Origin: Phytophthora colocasiae
Lineage: Eukaryota; Oomycota; Peronosporomycetes; Peronosporales; Peronosporaceae
Direction: 5' to 3'
NCBI GenBank assembly: GCA_018806915.1
Contig: JAGKQI010000040.1
Coordinates: 744,001-808,000, forward strand
Length of the DNA stretch: 64,000 nt
In this document: piece by piece, positions 1 through 9,710 of the stretch
Position numbering within the stretch: position 1 is the stretch's first letter
Layout: the number at the start of each line of letters is the position of its first letter
Made by a program: the position numbers and the translations under genes
Notes under the pieces: generated by a model
What the model saw: the letters and a program-made list of their open reading frames with translations, nothing else
Told to the model about the DNA's origin: nothing
Databases searched by the model: none

Positions 1-962
1 TCCTTGATAGTCCGTACCTGAAATGGGGGCTTCACTAAAAGGTGCAAGTCATTTGGTGGGGGATTTTCACCGAGAGCGTCTGCAATTGTTTTACGTCCCG
101 GAAGCGCCTTTCTCCTGTCGCTAATCATGGCGATGATTTCGTCAGGATATACGCCAACTAGCATACCGCGTACAGTTTCCTCAAAATCGGGATCGGCAGA
201 CAGCCACGTGCCATCCGCCTTCTTGGCCAGGAAGAGTCGTAGATCGTCTGCGCCAACATCCTTCAGTCGCTTTGAGCGCCTCGCCTTTATTAGCTCTTTC
301 AAGATAATCAGCTTCGCATTCGGCGCAATCCTAATGCCAGCAACGTCTCCATAGCCAACGACAAAACAGTTTACCACCACAACGTCTGGAACAGCCATCG
401 CGACGTCTTCCATCGTAATGTCGTTCTCTTCCATCGCATCTGCACCGCGCTTTCTCGAAACTTGCAGACTGTCATTGTACTCCCTTGGCGCGGTCGCAGT
501 GATCGATTCCGTTACCTGCAACGGGGTCTTCACCAAAATGTGCAAGTACTCCGACGTGGGGATGGCGTTTCCGAAGGCCCGTGCGATTGTTAGTCGTCCA
601 TTGAGCAAATTGCGCTTGTTGCTAATAATGTGTTTGATTTCCTCTGGGGTCTTGCCAGTCTCCATTTCCTGTTCAGTTTCCTCAAAATCGGGATCAGCAG
701 ACAGCCACGTGCCATCCGCCTTCTTGGCCAGGAAGAGCAGCAGCTCGCCTTCATCGATGCTCTTGAGTCGATTGAAGTACTCTGCCATTATTGGCTCTTT
801 CAAGGTATTTACCCTTGCATTCAACTTGGTGCTTATGCTGACTGACTGTCCGCGTACGCCAACGACGATACAATTTATCACCACAACGCGGTTCTCTTGA
901 GCTGCCATCGCGTCTTCTTCCATCTTCGCGTCTTCCATCGCTTTTCTGCTTTCTCGAAACAT
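1..962 (-). CDS. CRN: Crinkler (CRN) copy 0, 5' part, cut by window edge
   Basis: The frame is open from an ATG at 962 to the window edge, so only the N-terminal third is visible. It contains two successive CRN N-terminal domains, each with an LFLAK core and ending in H(I/L)LVKxP. CRN proteins are oomycete effectors whose LFLAK region is associated with delivery into host cells, while C-terminal domains act mainly in the nucleus. No hydrophobic signal peptide is visible. Domain 1 (about 480-962) matches array copies 1-3. Domain 2 (about 1-360) instead matches the second domain of CRN-D near 20.4-20.7 kb, so the gene is a mosaic. The NTPase and nuclease parts expected downstream lie outside the window. 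Confidence 0.8.
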   Translation of the reverse strand, partial: MFRESRKAMEDAKMEEDAMAAQENRVVVINCIVVGVRGQSVSISTKLNARVNTLKEPIMAEYFNRLKSIDEGELLLFLAKKADGTWLSADPDFEETEQEMETGKTPEEIKHIISNKRNLLNGRLTIARAFGNAIPTSEYLHILVKTPLQVTESITATAPREYNDSLQVSRKRGADAMEENDITMEDVAMAVPDVVVVNCFVVGYGDVAGIRIAPNAKLIILKELIKARRSKRLKDVGADDLRLFLAKKADGTWLSADPDFEETVRGMLVGVYPDEIIAMISDRRKALPGRKTIADALGENPPPNDLHLLVKPPFQVRTIK

Positions 963-1653
963 ACAGAATGGCACACTAAAACCAATACTTGTCGAATTAG
1001 AGATTGTTGAAACATCAAGTGATGGTTGATCCTTTGCATCCGTATGCCATCTTTCTTGTAGTTTTCGCGAATCGCGAGTGCAGGTGCCCGGTACAATCCA
1101 ATCCTGGACCTACAGTTCCATGTAAATATGACTGGGCAGCAACGATTCCCTTTATTTAATAAACCCAAGCACTTGGTTAGTTGAGCTTTCTCAAGTTGAG
1201 AGCTTACCAAGCTCAACTAAGCTTCTCGAACTGCTACAAATGCAAATGGAACAATTCGATGTATTAGGAAGAAATGAGTTAATTAACAGTTATTGGACTT
1301 CTCGTTTTGCTAACTACGACTTAAGATATCAAAACTGGAAATCACTTGGCCATTACGTACGAGGAATCCAAATTCGATGTCCAGGAGGGGGTAACAACTG
1401 GACTAAGTAGTCCGAGATCGAGCCCACTCCACATTTCTTCAGTCTACAGCCATGTACTGCTGCTCCGGCAGAATCCTTGGTGACAAACGCTTAACGAGTC
1501 GTAAAAATGTCCGATACGTATCACACAAAAAAAAATGAGAGTGGAAAAAATAAGGCAAACGATGGCGCATTTTTGGTAATTTTTTTTTAAAAAAAAAACA
1601 GCGAACCCCCTAATAGATTTACTTTCTTAAACATGTCAAGACGCAATTCTGGA
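963..1653. repeat. CRN array intergenic spacer, unit 0/1
   Basis: About 690 bp between the ATG of copy 0 and the stop of copy 1. The same spacer recurs with few changes at 4996, 9022, 13050 and 21551. It contains homopolymer runs (A8-A10, T8-T9 near 1530-1600) that vary in length between copies. A stretch of about 130 bp (1410-1540) is homologous to the 5' part of gene B1 (about 17940-18090), so the spacer carries a remnant of gene B. The short frames here are not supported as genes. The CRN promoter should lie in 963-1250. Confidence 0.75.
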
Positions 1654-4600
1654 CTATGCCGCCACCCTGCTCCTATACTTCCAATTTCCGACTTCGATGA
1701 AAATAATTGTCATACCAGCACCATATCTCGTTTCATCAAGAGGCGGATCTCGTCGTGCTTCCATGAGATCTGGAAATTCCTTCAGCATCCCGTCTCTGTC
1801 CATCCCGTCTCCACCAATTCTCGCTATGCGATAAAACTTGGCATGTTGCAGCTTGATCCTTTCCAAGAACTCGGATGCGGTCTCATTTGCTTCAGCTTTT
1901 TTCTTTCGGCCTCCCTTCTTTTGGCCTGCTGTGGACTTGGTTGATGCGGGTTTCTTGGCAGAAGCTGCATCCTTCGGCTCAGCGACCGATTCAGAGGAGG
2001 AATTTGCCGACCTAGACTTCGCCGGTCTGAAGTATGTTTTCTGAAGACTTTTCACCAATACCAAGTGAACCTTCGTCGTCGACGGAGTCGCATTGAGAAC
2101 GCTCTTCAGCACTGACAGAGTAAAGTGTTTCCGGTCTTTGCACTCGCCTGTGAGAGTACCAGTATCGATCGAGAAATCAATCCTGTCGTGGTTACGAGAA
2201 CGCTTCATGTTGTCGAATTTAGCTTCAGGCGTGTTCTTCCAATACTTCAAAAAATGATCGGGCCATGCAACATTTGGAGGTGAGAGAAATGGAACCTTGA
2301 ACTCCTCAATCTCGGCGTTCCCAGGGAATTCCACCAGCTTATTAACGTCACGCACTCCCAATTCATACAACAGCCTGCCAAAGAATAACTTGAAGCTGAT
2401 TCCATAAAACCCACCTTGGTGACTTGCCAGAACAACAGCACCCGCGGCAAGAGTTTCGAGACACACTCCATCGTTTGTATCCTGAGCCGTATTGCAAGTG
2501 GTTATTCGTTTTTGACCCAAGACATCGCTCAATTTCTTGTAGAATGGGCGATTTAGTGGGCTTGACATGTTGTCGGGGAGACCTAGTCGACCTTGACGTG
2601 CGGAACCTTTAGCAACGCTGTCTTGATAATCCCCCATCAATGTTAGATAAAGGAGAATATCGTCTTCTATCCGGGGGAATGCACGTCGACACTCCCACGC
2701 AATCTCGTTGTTCTTCACCATACCTACTATTCCCCATTTGAGTTCAAAAATCTCCTGCTCCTCCATGCGACCATAATGGCCATCGATCAAGTTAATCTCC
2801 TTGCTGCTTTCATCACTTTCACTTTCAGCTGGTGGTATCTCTTCGTCTGGTGAGTCTTCACCACTCCCACCGGTACTATCGTAGTCTTCATCGTTTTCGT
2901 CGTCATAATCCTCACCATCACTTTCATTGCCATCACGGTGGCATTTCAACGTCGAAGAACGACGTGGCCAGGCTACTCCCACATCTTCGAGTTCTTCAGG
3001 TGGGCAGCTACGTTTATTGTCAACGCTGTAACTTGTCGCGAGAAAGAGAAAGAGTTGGCCCGTTTCGAACGCATTTTCAGATTTCCTACGCTTCAAACTT
3101 CGGAATTGTGGCGTCAGCGCTCTCACCAAAGCAGTCAAGTATCCCAAGTGATCCTGTCTGGACCTGCAAAACGGGAATTGAGCCATATAGGCCAGAGCCA
3201 ACCGTCCAAATAGCGGTCGGCTGTTCTTTATGATCCACTCAAAGAAAGAAGTGGTTCTTCCATCCAAGTTTTCCGTCATCTTGTTGCCACACCCCAGAGC
3301 AATCGTCGGTAGCGAGGGAACCATCACGCACCACGGTACTAGATCTTGGGATGAGGGTCGCGAATACTTGCTGATCGTAAAAAGGTTTCGTGCCGTGTCA
3401 TTCGTAGCGCTTATAATAAGTGGTAGGCGGAGAAAACGAAACACATTTCGCATCGATTGAACTTCCCTTTTACGCCGATCGTTTTCGTTTTGATCATGCA
3501 CGCGAGGAAACTCGTCCAGGAAGAAAACCATCCGTTTACTTCTTCGAGCGCTTATTGCTTTGAGGTCGTTGAGAAAAGCGTCACCCATGAACTTATTTGC
3601 CCCACGGAGTGCTGCGATGATGAAAGCGTATATCGTCAATGGTTTGGAGTTACCGATTCGCTTGAAGGCACCAACAGAGCCGTCAAACTCAGGCTCACCC
3701 CCGTTGCCAACCACAGCTGAACGGTCAGGTTTTAATTCCTCAATGCACTTGTTGAAAGCATGCTGTCGCAAGTCGAACGCCTCGTACACTTCCTGACGTA
3801 AGTCTTCTGACGGGGTACACGGCAGGTAAAACACATCAAAAGCTCCATTGGCTTCCAAGTTGAACGCCATCTGTGTCTTGCCAGTTCCAGAAGAATTCTC
3901 CAGTATGACGAAAGGCATCGATTCCTCTTCACGTGTGCTCACATCTTCGAGAGTCTTTACCACATCTTCCACCCGTTTCGACGTCTTTAGATCGGCAGCA
4001 ATGCGCCTATACTTCGACACAGCAGAATTTTTCGTCTCCTTGATGGTCCCTTCCTGCAATGGGGGCTTCACTAGAAGGTGCAAGCCATTTGGTGGGGGGT
4101 TTCCACCGAGAGCCTCTGCAATTGTTTCAGATCCCAGAAATGATTTACTGCTGTCGCTAACTATATCAATGATCTCGTCAGGAACTACGCCACTTAGCAT
4201 ACCCTGTTCAATGACTTTAAAAGCAGGATCAGCAGACATCCACGTGCCATCCGCATTCTTGGCCAGAAAGAGTAGCAAATTGCCTTCACCTATTTTCTTC
4301 AGTTCTGGGAAATCCTCCACAATTTTCTCTTTCACAGTTTCGAGTTGGGCATTCGGCGCAATCCTAATGCCAGCAACGTCTCCATAGCCAATGACAAAAC
4401 AGTTTACCACCACAACGTCTGGAACAGCCATCGCGACGTCTTCCATCGTAATGTCGTTCTCTTCCATCGCATCTGCACCGCGCTTTCTCGAAACTTGCAG
4501 ACTGTCATTGTACTCCCTTGGCGCGGTCGCAGTGATCGATTCCGTTACCTGCAACGGGGTCTTCACCAAAATGTGCAAGTACTCCGACGTGGGGATGGCG

Positions 4601-4995
4601 TTTCCGAAGGCCCGTGCGATTGTTAGTCGTCCATTGAGCAAATTGCGCTTGTTGCTAATAATGTGTTTGATTTCCTCTGGGGTCTTGCCAGTCTCCATTT
4701 CCTGTTCAGTTTCCTCAAAATCGGGATCAGCAGACAGCCACGTGCCATCCGCCTTCTTGGCCAGGAAGAGCCGCAGCTCGCCTTCATCGATGCTCTTGAG
4801 TCGATTGAAGTACTCTGCCATTATTGGCTCTTTCAAGGTATTTACCCTTGCATTCAACTTGGTGCTTATGCTGACTGACTGTCCGCGTACGCCAACGACG
4901 ATACAATTTATCACCACAACGCGGTTCTCTTGAGCTGCCATCGCGTCTTCTTCCATCTTCGCGTCTTCCATCGCTTTTCTGCTTTCTCGAAACAT
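1654..4995 (-). CDS. CRN: Crinkler (CRN) copy 1: double LFLAK, P-loop NTPase, PD-(D/E)xK-like nuclease
   Basis: Uninterrupted frame of about 1,113 aa from the ATG at 4995; the frame extends four codons upstream to a GTG at 5007. Numbering from the ATG: first CRN domain about 22-150, with LFLAK at 76-80 and HILVKTP at 141-147. Second CRN domain about 195-315, with LFLAK at 242-246 and HLLVKPP at 306-312. Walker A GTGKT is at 370-374 and Walker B FFLDE at about 491-495, followed by a sensor-like SATN. A very acidic stretch covers about 688-732. A nuclease-like motif (FSID then ECK at 951-953) and a basic nuclear-localisation-like cluster (about 1026-1033) follow. Known for the family: host-nucleus effectors, often NTPase plus nuclease. 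Inferred: this copy is coding. Unusual are two LFLAK domains in one protein and no clear signal peptide. Head-to-tail with near-identical neighbours. Confidence 0.85.
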   Translation of the reverse strand: MFRESRKAMEDAKMEEDAMAAQENRVVVINCIVVGVRGQSVSISTKLNARVNTLKEPIMAEYFNRLKSIDEGELRLFLAKKADGTWLSADPDFEETEQEMETGKTPEEIKHIISNKRNLLNGRLTIARAFGNAIPTSEYLHILVKTPLQVTESITATAPREYNDSLQVSRKRGADAMEENDITMEDVAMAVPDVVVVNCFVIGYGDVAGIRIAPNAQLETVKEKIVEDFPELKKIGEGNLLLFLAKNADGTWMSADPAFKVIEQGMLSGVVPDEIIDIVSDSSKSFLGSETIAEALGGNPPPNGLHLLVKPPLQEGTIKETKNSAVSKYRRIAADLKTSKRVEDVVKTLEDVSTREEESMPFVILENSSGTGKTQMAFNLEANGAFDVFYLPCTPSEDLRQEVYEAFDLRQHAFNKCIEELKPDRSAVVGNGGEPEFDGSVGAFKRIGNSKPLTIYAFIIAALRGANKFMGDAFLNDLKAISARRSKRMVFFLDEFPRVHDQNENDRRKREVQSMRNVFRFLRLPLIISATNDTARNLFTISKYSRPSSQDLVPWCVMVPSLPTIALGCGNKMTENLDGRTTSFFEWIIKNSRPLFGRLALAYMAQFPFCRSRQDHLGYLTALVRALTPQFRSLKRRKSENAFETGQLFLFLATSYSVDNKRSCPPEELEDVGVAWPRRSSTLKCHRDGNESDGEDYDDENDEDYDSTGGSGEDSPDEEIPPAESESDESSKEINLIDGHYGRMEEQEIFELKWGIVGMVKNNEIAWECRRAFPRIEDDILLYLTLMGDYQDSVAKGSARQGRLGLPDNMSSPLNRPFYKKLSDVLGQKRITTCNTAQDTNDGVCLETLAAGAVVLASHQGGFYGISFKLFFGRLLYELGVRDVNKLVEFPGNAEIEEFKVPFLSPPNVAWPDHFLKYWKNTPEAKFDNMKRSRNHDRIDFSIDTGTLTGECKDRKHFTLSVLKSVLNATPSTTKVHLVLVKSLQKTYFRPAKSRSANSSSESVAEPKDAASAKKPASTKSTAGQKKGGRKKKAEANETASEFLERIKLQHAKFYRIARIGGDGMDRDGMLKEFPDLMEARRDPPLDETRYGAGMTIIFIEVGNWKYRSRVAA

Positions 4996-5684
4996 ACAGA
5001 ATGGCACACTAAAACCAATACTTGTCGAATTAGAGATTGTTGAAACATCAAGTGATGGTTGATCCTTTGCATCCGTATGCCATCTTTCTTGTAGTTTTCG
5101 CGAATCGCGAGTGGAGGTGCCCGGTACAATCCAATCCTGGACCTACAGTTCCATGTAAATATGACTGGGCAGCAACGATTCCCTTTATTTAATAAACCCA
5201 AGCACTTGGTTAGTTGAGCTTTCTCAAGTTGAGAGCTTACCAAGCTCAACTAAGCTTCTCGAACTGCTACAAATGCAAATGGAACAATTCGATGTATTAG
5301 GAAGAAATGAGTTAATTAACAGTTATTGGACTTCTCGTTTTGCTAACTACGACTTAAGATATCAAAACTGGAAATCACTTGGCCATTACGTACGAGGAAT
5401 CCAAATTCGATGTCTAGGAGGGGGTAACAACTGGACTAAGTAGTCCGAGATCGAGCCCACTCCACATTTCTTCAGTCTGCAGCCATGTACTGCTGCTCCG
5501 GCAGAATCCTTGGTGACAAACGCTTAACGAGTCGTAAAAATGTCCGATACGTATCACACAAAAAAAAATGAGAGTGGAAAAAATAAGGCAAACGATGGCG
5601 CATTTTTGGTAATTTTTTTTAAAAAAAAAACAGCGAACCCCCTAATAGATTTACTTTCTTAAACATGTCAAGACGCAATTCTGG
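4996..5684. repeat. CRN array intergenic spacer, unit 1/2
   Basis: Second copy of the array spacer, nearly identical to 963-1653, with changes in homopolymer length and single bases. It includes the same remnant of gene B. No gene is seen in it. Confidence 0.75.
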
Positions 5685-8600
5685 ACTATGCCGCCACCCT
5701 GCTCCTATACTTCCAATTTCCGACTTCGATGAAAATAATTGTCATACCAGCACCATATCTCGTTTCATCAAGAGGCGGATCTCGTCGTCTTCCATGAGAT
5801 CTGGAAATTCCTTCAGCATCCCGTCTCTGTCCATCCCGTCTCCACCAATTCTCGCTATGCGATAAAACTTGGCATGTTGCAGCTTGATCCTTTCCAAGAA
5901 CTCGGATGCGGTCTCATTTGCTTCAGCTTTTTTCTTTCGGCCTCCCTTCTTTTGGCCTGCTGTGGACTTGGTTGATGCGGGTATCTTGGCAGAAGCTGCA
6001 TCCTTCGACTCAACGACCGATTCAGAGGAGGAATTTGCCGACCCTGACTTCGCCGGTCTGAAGTATGTTTTCTGAAGACTTTTCACCACCACCAAGTGAA
6101 CCTTCGTCGTCGACGGAGTCGCATTGAGAACGCTCTTCAGCACCGACAGAGTAAAGTGTTTCCGGTCTTTGCACTCGCCTGTGAGAGTACCAGTATCGAT
6201 CGAGAAATCAATCCTGTCGTGGTTACGAGAACGCTTCATATTGTCGAATTTAGCTTCAGGCGTGTTCTTCCAATACTTCAAAAAATGATCGGGCCACGCA
6301 ACATTTGGAGGTGAGAGAAATGGAACCTTGAACTCCTCAATCTCGGCGTTCCCAGGGAATTCCACCAGCTTATTAACGTCACGCACTCCCAATTCATACA
6401 ACAGCCTGCCAAAGAATAACTTGAAGCTGATTCCATAAAACCCACCTTGGTGACTTGCCAGAACAACAGCACCCGCGGCAAGAGTTTCGAGACACACTCC
6501 ATCGTTTGTATCCTGAGCCGTATTGCAAGTGGTTATTCGTTTTTGACCCAAGACATCGCTCAATTTCTTGTAGAATGGGCGATTTAGTGGGCTTGACATG
6601 TTGTCGGGGAGACCTAGTCGACCTTGACGTGCGGAACCTTTAGCAACGCTGTCTTGATAATCCCCCATCAGTGTTAGATAAAGGAGAATATCGTCTTCTA
6701 TCCGGGGGAATGCACGTCGACACTCCCACGCAATCTCGTTGTTCTTCACCATACCTACTATTCCCCATTTGAGTTCAAAAATCTCCTGCTCCTCCATGCG
6801 ACCATAATGGCCATCGATCAAGTTAATCTCCTTGCTGCTTTCATCACTTTCACTTTCAGCTGGTGGTATCTCTTCGTCTGGTGAGTCTTCACCACTCCCA
6901 CCGGTACTATCGTAGTCTTCATCGTTTTCGTCGTCATAATCCTCACCATCACTTTCATTGCCATCACGGTGGCATTTCAACGTCGAAGAACGACGTGGCC
7001 AGGCTACTCCCACATCTTCGAGTTCTTCAGGTGGGCAGCTACGTTTATTGTCCAACGCTGTAACTTGTCGCGAGAAAGAGAGTTGGCCCGTTTCGAACGC
7101 ATTTTCAGATTTCCTACGCTTCAAACTTCAGGAATTGTGGCGTCAGCGCTCTCACCAAAGCAGTCAAGTATCCCAAGTGATCCTGTCTGGACCTGCAAAA
7201 CGGGAATTGAGCCATATAGGCCTGAGAGCCAACCGTCCAAATAGCGGTCGGCTGTTCTTTATGATCCACTCAAAGAAAGAGTGGTTCTTCCATCCAAGTT
7301 TCCGTCATCTTGTTGCCACACCCCAGAGCAATCGTCGGTAGAGGGGAACCATCACGCACCACGGTACTAGATCTTGGGATGAGGGTCGCGAATACTTGCT
7401 GATCGTAAAAGGTTTCGTGCCGTGTCATTCGTAGCGCTTATAATAAGTGGTAGGCGGAGAAAACGAAACACATTTCGCATCGATTGAACTTCCTTTTACG
7501 CCGATCGTTTTCGTTTTGATCATGCACGCGAGGAAACTCGTCCAGGAAGAAAACCATCCGTTTACTTCTTCGAGCGCTTATTGCTTTGAGGTCGTTGAGA
7601 AAAGCGTCACCCATGAACTTATTTGCCCCACGGAGTGCTGCGATGATGAAAGCGTATATCGTCAATGGTTTGGAGTTACCGATTCGCTTGAAGGCACCAA
7701 CAGAGCCGTCAAACTCAGGCTCACCCCCGTTGCCAACCACAGCTGAACGGTCAGGTTTTAATTCCTCAATGCACTTGTTGAAAGCATGCTGTCGCAAGTC
7801 GAACGCCTCGTACACTTCCTGACGTAAGTCTTCTGACGGGGTACACGGCAGGTAAAACACATCAAAAGCTCCATTGGCTTCCAAGTTGAACGCCATCTGT
7901 GTCTTGCCAGTTCCAGAAGAATTCTCCAGTATGACGAAAGGCATCGATTCCTCTTCACGTGTGCTCACATCTTCGAGAGTCTTTACCACATCTTCCACCC
8001 GTTTCGACGTCTTTAGATCGGCAGCAATGCGCCTATACTTCGACACAGCAGAATTTTTCGTCTCCTTGATGGCCCCTTCCTGCAATGGGGGCTTCACTAG
8101 AAGGTGCAAGCCATTTGGTGGGGGGTTTCCACCGAGAGCCTCTGCAATTGTTTCAGATCCCGTAAATGATTTACTGCTGTCGCTAACTATATCAATGATC
8201 TCGTCAGGAACTACGCCACTTAGCATACCCTGTTCAATGACTTTAAAAGCAGGATCAGCAGACATCCACGTGCCATCCGCATTCTTGGCCAGAAAGAGTA
8301 GCAAATTGCCTTCACCTATTTTCTTCAGTTCTGGGAAATCCTCCACAATTTTCTCTTTCACAGTTTCGAGTTGGGCATTCGGCGCAATCCTAATGCCAGC
8401 AACGTCTCCATAGCCAATGACAAAACAGTTTACCACCACAACGTCTGGAACAGCCATCGCGACGTCTTCCATCGTAATGTCGTTCTCTTCCATCGCATCT
8501 GCACCGCGCTTTCTCGAAACTTGCAGACTGTCATTGTACTCCCTTGGCGCGGTCGCAGTGATCGATTCCGTTACCTGCAACGGGGTCTTCACCAAAATGT

Positions 8601-9021
8601 GCAAGTACTCCGACGTGGGGATGGCGTTTCCGAAGGCCCGTGCGATTGTTAGTCGTCCATTGAGCAAATTGCGCTTGTTGCTAATAATGTGTTTGATTTC
8701 CTCTGGGGTCTTGCCAGTCTCCATTTCCTGTTCAGTTTCCTCAAAATCGGGATCAGCAGACAGCCACGTGCCATCCGCCTTCTTGGCCAGGAAGAGCCGC
8801 AGCTCGCCTTCATCGATGCTCTTGAGTCGATTGAAGTACTCTGCCATTATTGGCTCTTTCAAGGTATTTACCCTTGCATTCAACTTGGTGCTTATGCTGA
8901 CTGACTGTCCGCGTACGCCAACGACGATACAATTTATCACCACAACGCGGTTCTCTTGAGCTGCCATCGCGTCTTCTTCCATCTTCGCGTCTTCCATCGC
9001 TTTTCTGCTTTCTCGAAACAT
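5685..9021 (-). pseudogene. CRN: CRN copy 2, frameshifted
   Basis: Same architecture and length as copy 1, but the frame is broken. The N-terminal half is open from the ATG at 9021 to 7438 (both LFLAK domains, Walker A and Walker B). The C-terminal half is open from 7124 to 5742. Against copies 1 and 3, a run of small indels, many in homopolymers or short repeats, lies between about 7050 and 7500. A 1-base loss near 5790 replaces the normal C-terminus, which would otherwise end near 5685. The C-terminal part shares variants with copy 4 (for example an isoleucine where copies 1 and 3 have lysine in the AKxPAST stretch). It is either a recent pseudogene or a copy with poor consensus sequence; the clustering of indels makes the second possibility real. 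Confidence 0.75.
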
Positions 9022-9710
9022 ACAGAATGGCACACTAAAACCAATACTTGTCGAATTAGAGATTGTTGAAACATCAAGTGATGGTTGATCCTTTGCATCC
9101 GTATGCCATCTTTCTTGGAGTTTTCGCGAATCGCGAGTGGAGGTGCCCGGTACAATCCAATCCTGGACCTACAGTTCCATGTAAATATGACTGGGCAGCA
9201 ACGATTCCCTTTATTTAATAAACCCAAGCACTTGGTTAGTTGAGCTTTCTCAAGTTGAGAGCTTACCAAGCTCAACTAAGCTTCTCGAACTGCTACAAAT
9301 GCAAATGGAACAATTCGATGTATTAGGAAGAAATGAGTTAATTAACAGTTATTGGACTTCTCGTTTTGCTAACTACGACTTAAGATATCAAAACTGGAAA
9401 TCACTTGGCCATTACGTACGAGGAATCCAAATTCGATGTCCAGGAGGGGGTAACAACTGGACTAAGTAGTCCGAGATCGAGCCCACTCCACATTTCTTCA
9501 GTCTGCAGCCATGTACTGCTGCTCCGGCAGAATCCTTGGTGACAAACGCTTAACGAGTCGTAGAAATGTCCGATACGTATCACACAAAAAAAAATGAGAG
9601 TGGAAAAAATAAGGCAAACGATGGCGCATTTTTGGTAATTTTTTTAAAAAAAAAACAGCGAACCCCCTAATAGATTTACTTTCTTAAACATGTCAAGACG
9701 CAATTCTGGA
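9022..9710. repeat. CRN array intergenic spacer, unit 2/3
   Basis: Third copy of the spacer, almost identical to the others, with a shorter T/A run near 9640. It contains the gene B remnant (about 9470-9590). No gene is seen. Confidence 0.75.

Noticed and set aside
878..1216. Minus-strand 112-codon frame (MSLVSSQLEK...) upstream of each CRN copy
   Set aside because: It runs through the 5' flank into the CRN N-terminus in another frame and is lost by a single base change in copy 3; not supported as a gene or leader.
127..4933. Many plus-strand open frames of 60-180 codons opposite the CRN genes (rich in Ser, Arg and Leu)
   Set aside because: They recur in every CRN copy exactly opposite the conserved minus-strand frame and have no domain; they are shadows.
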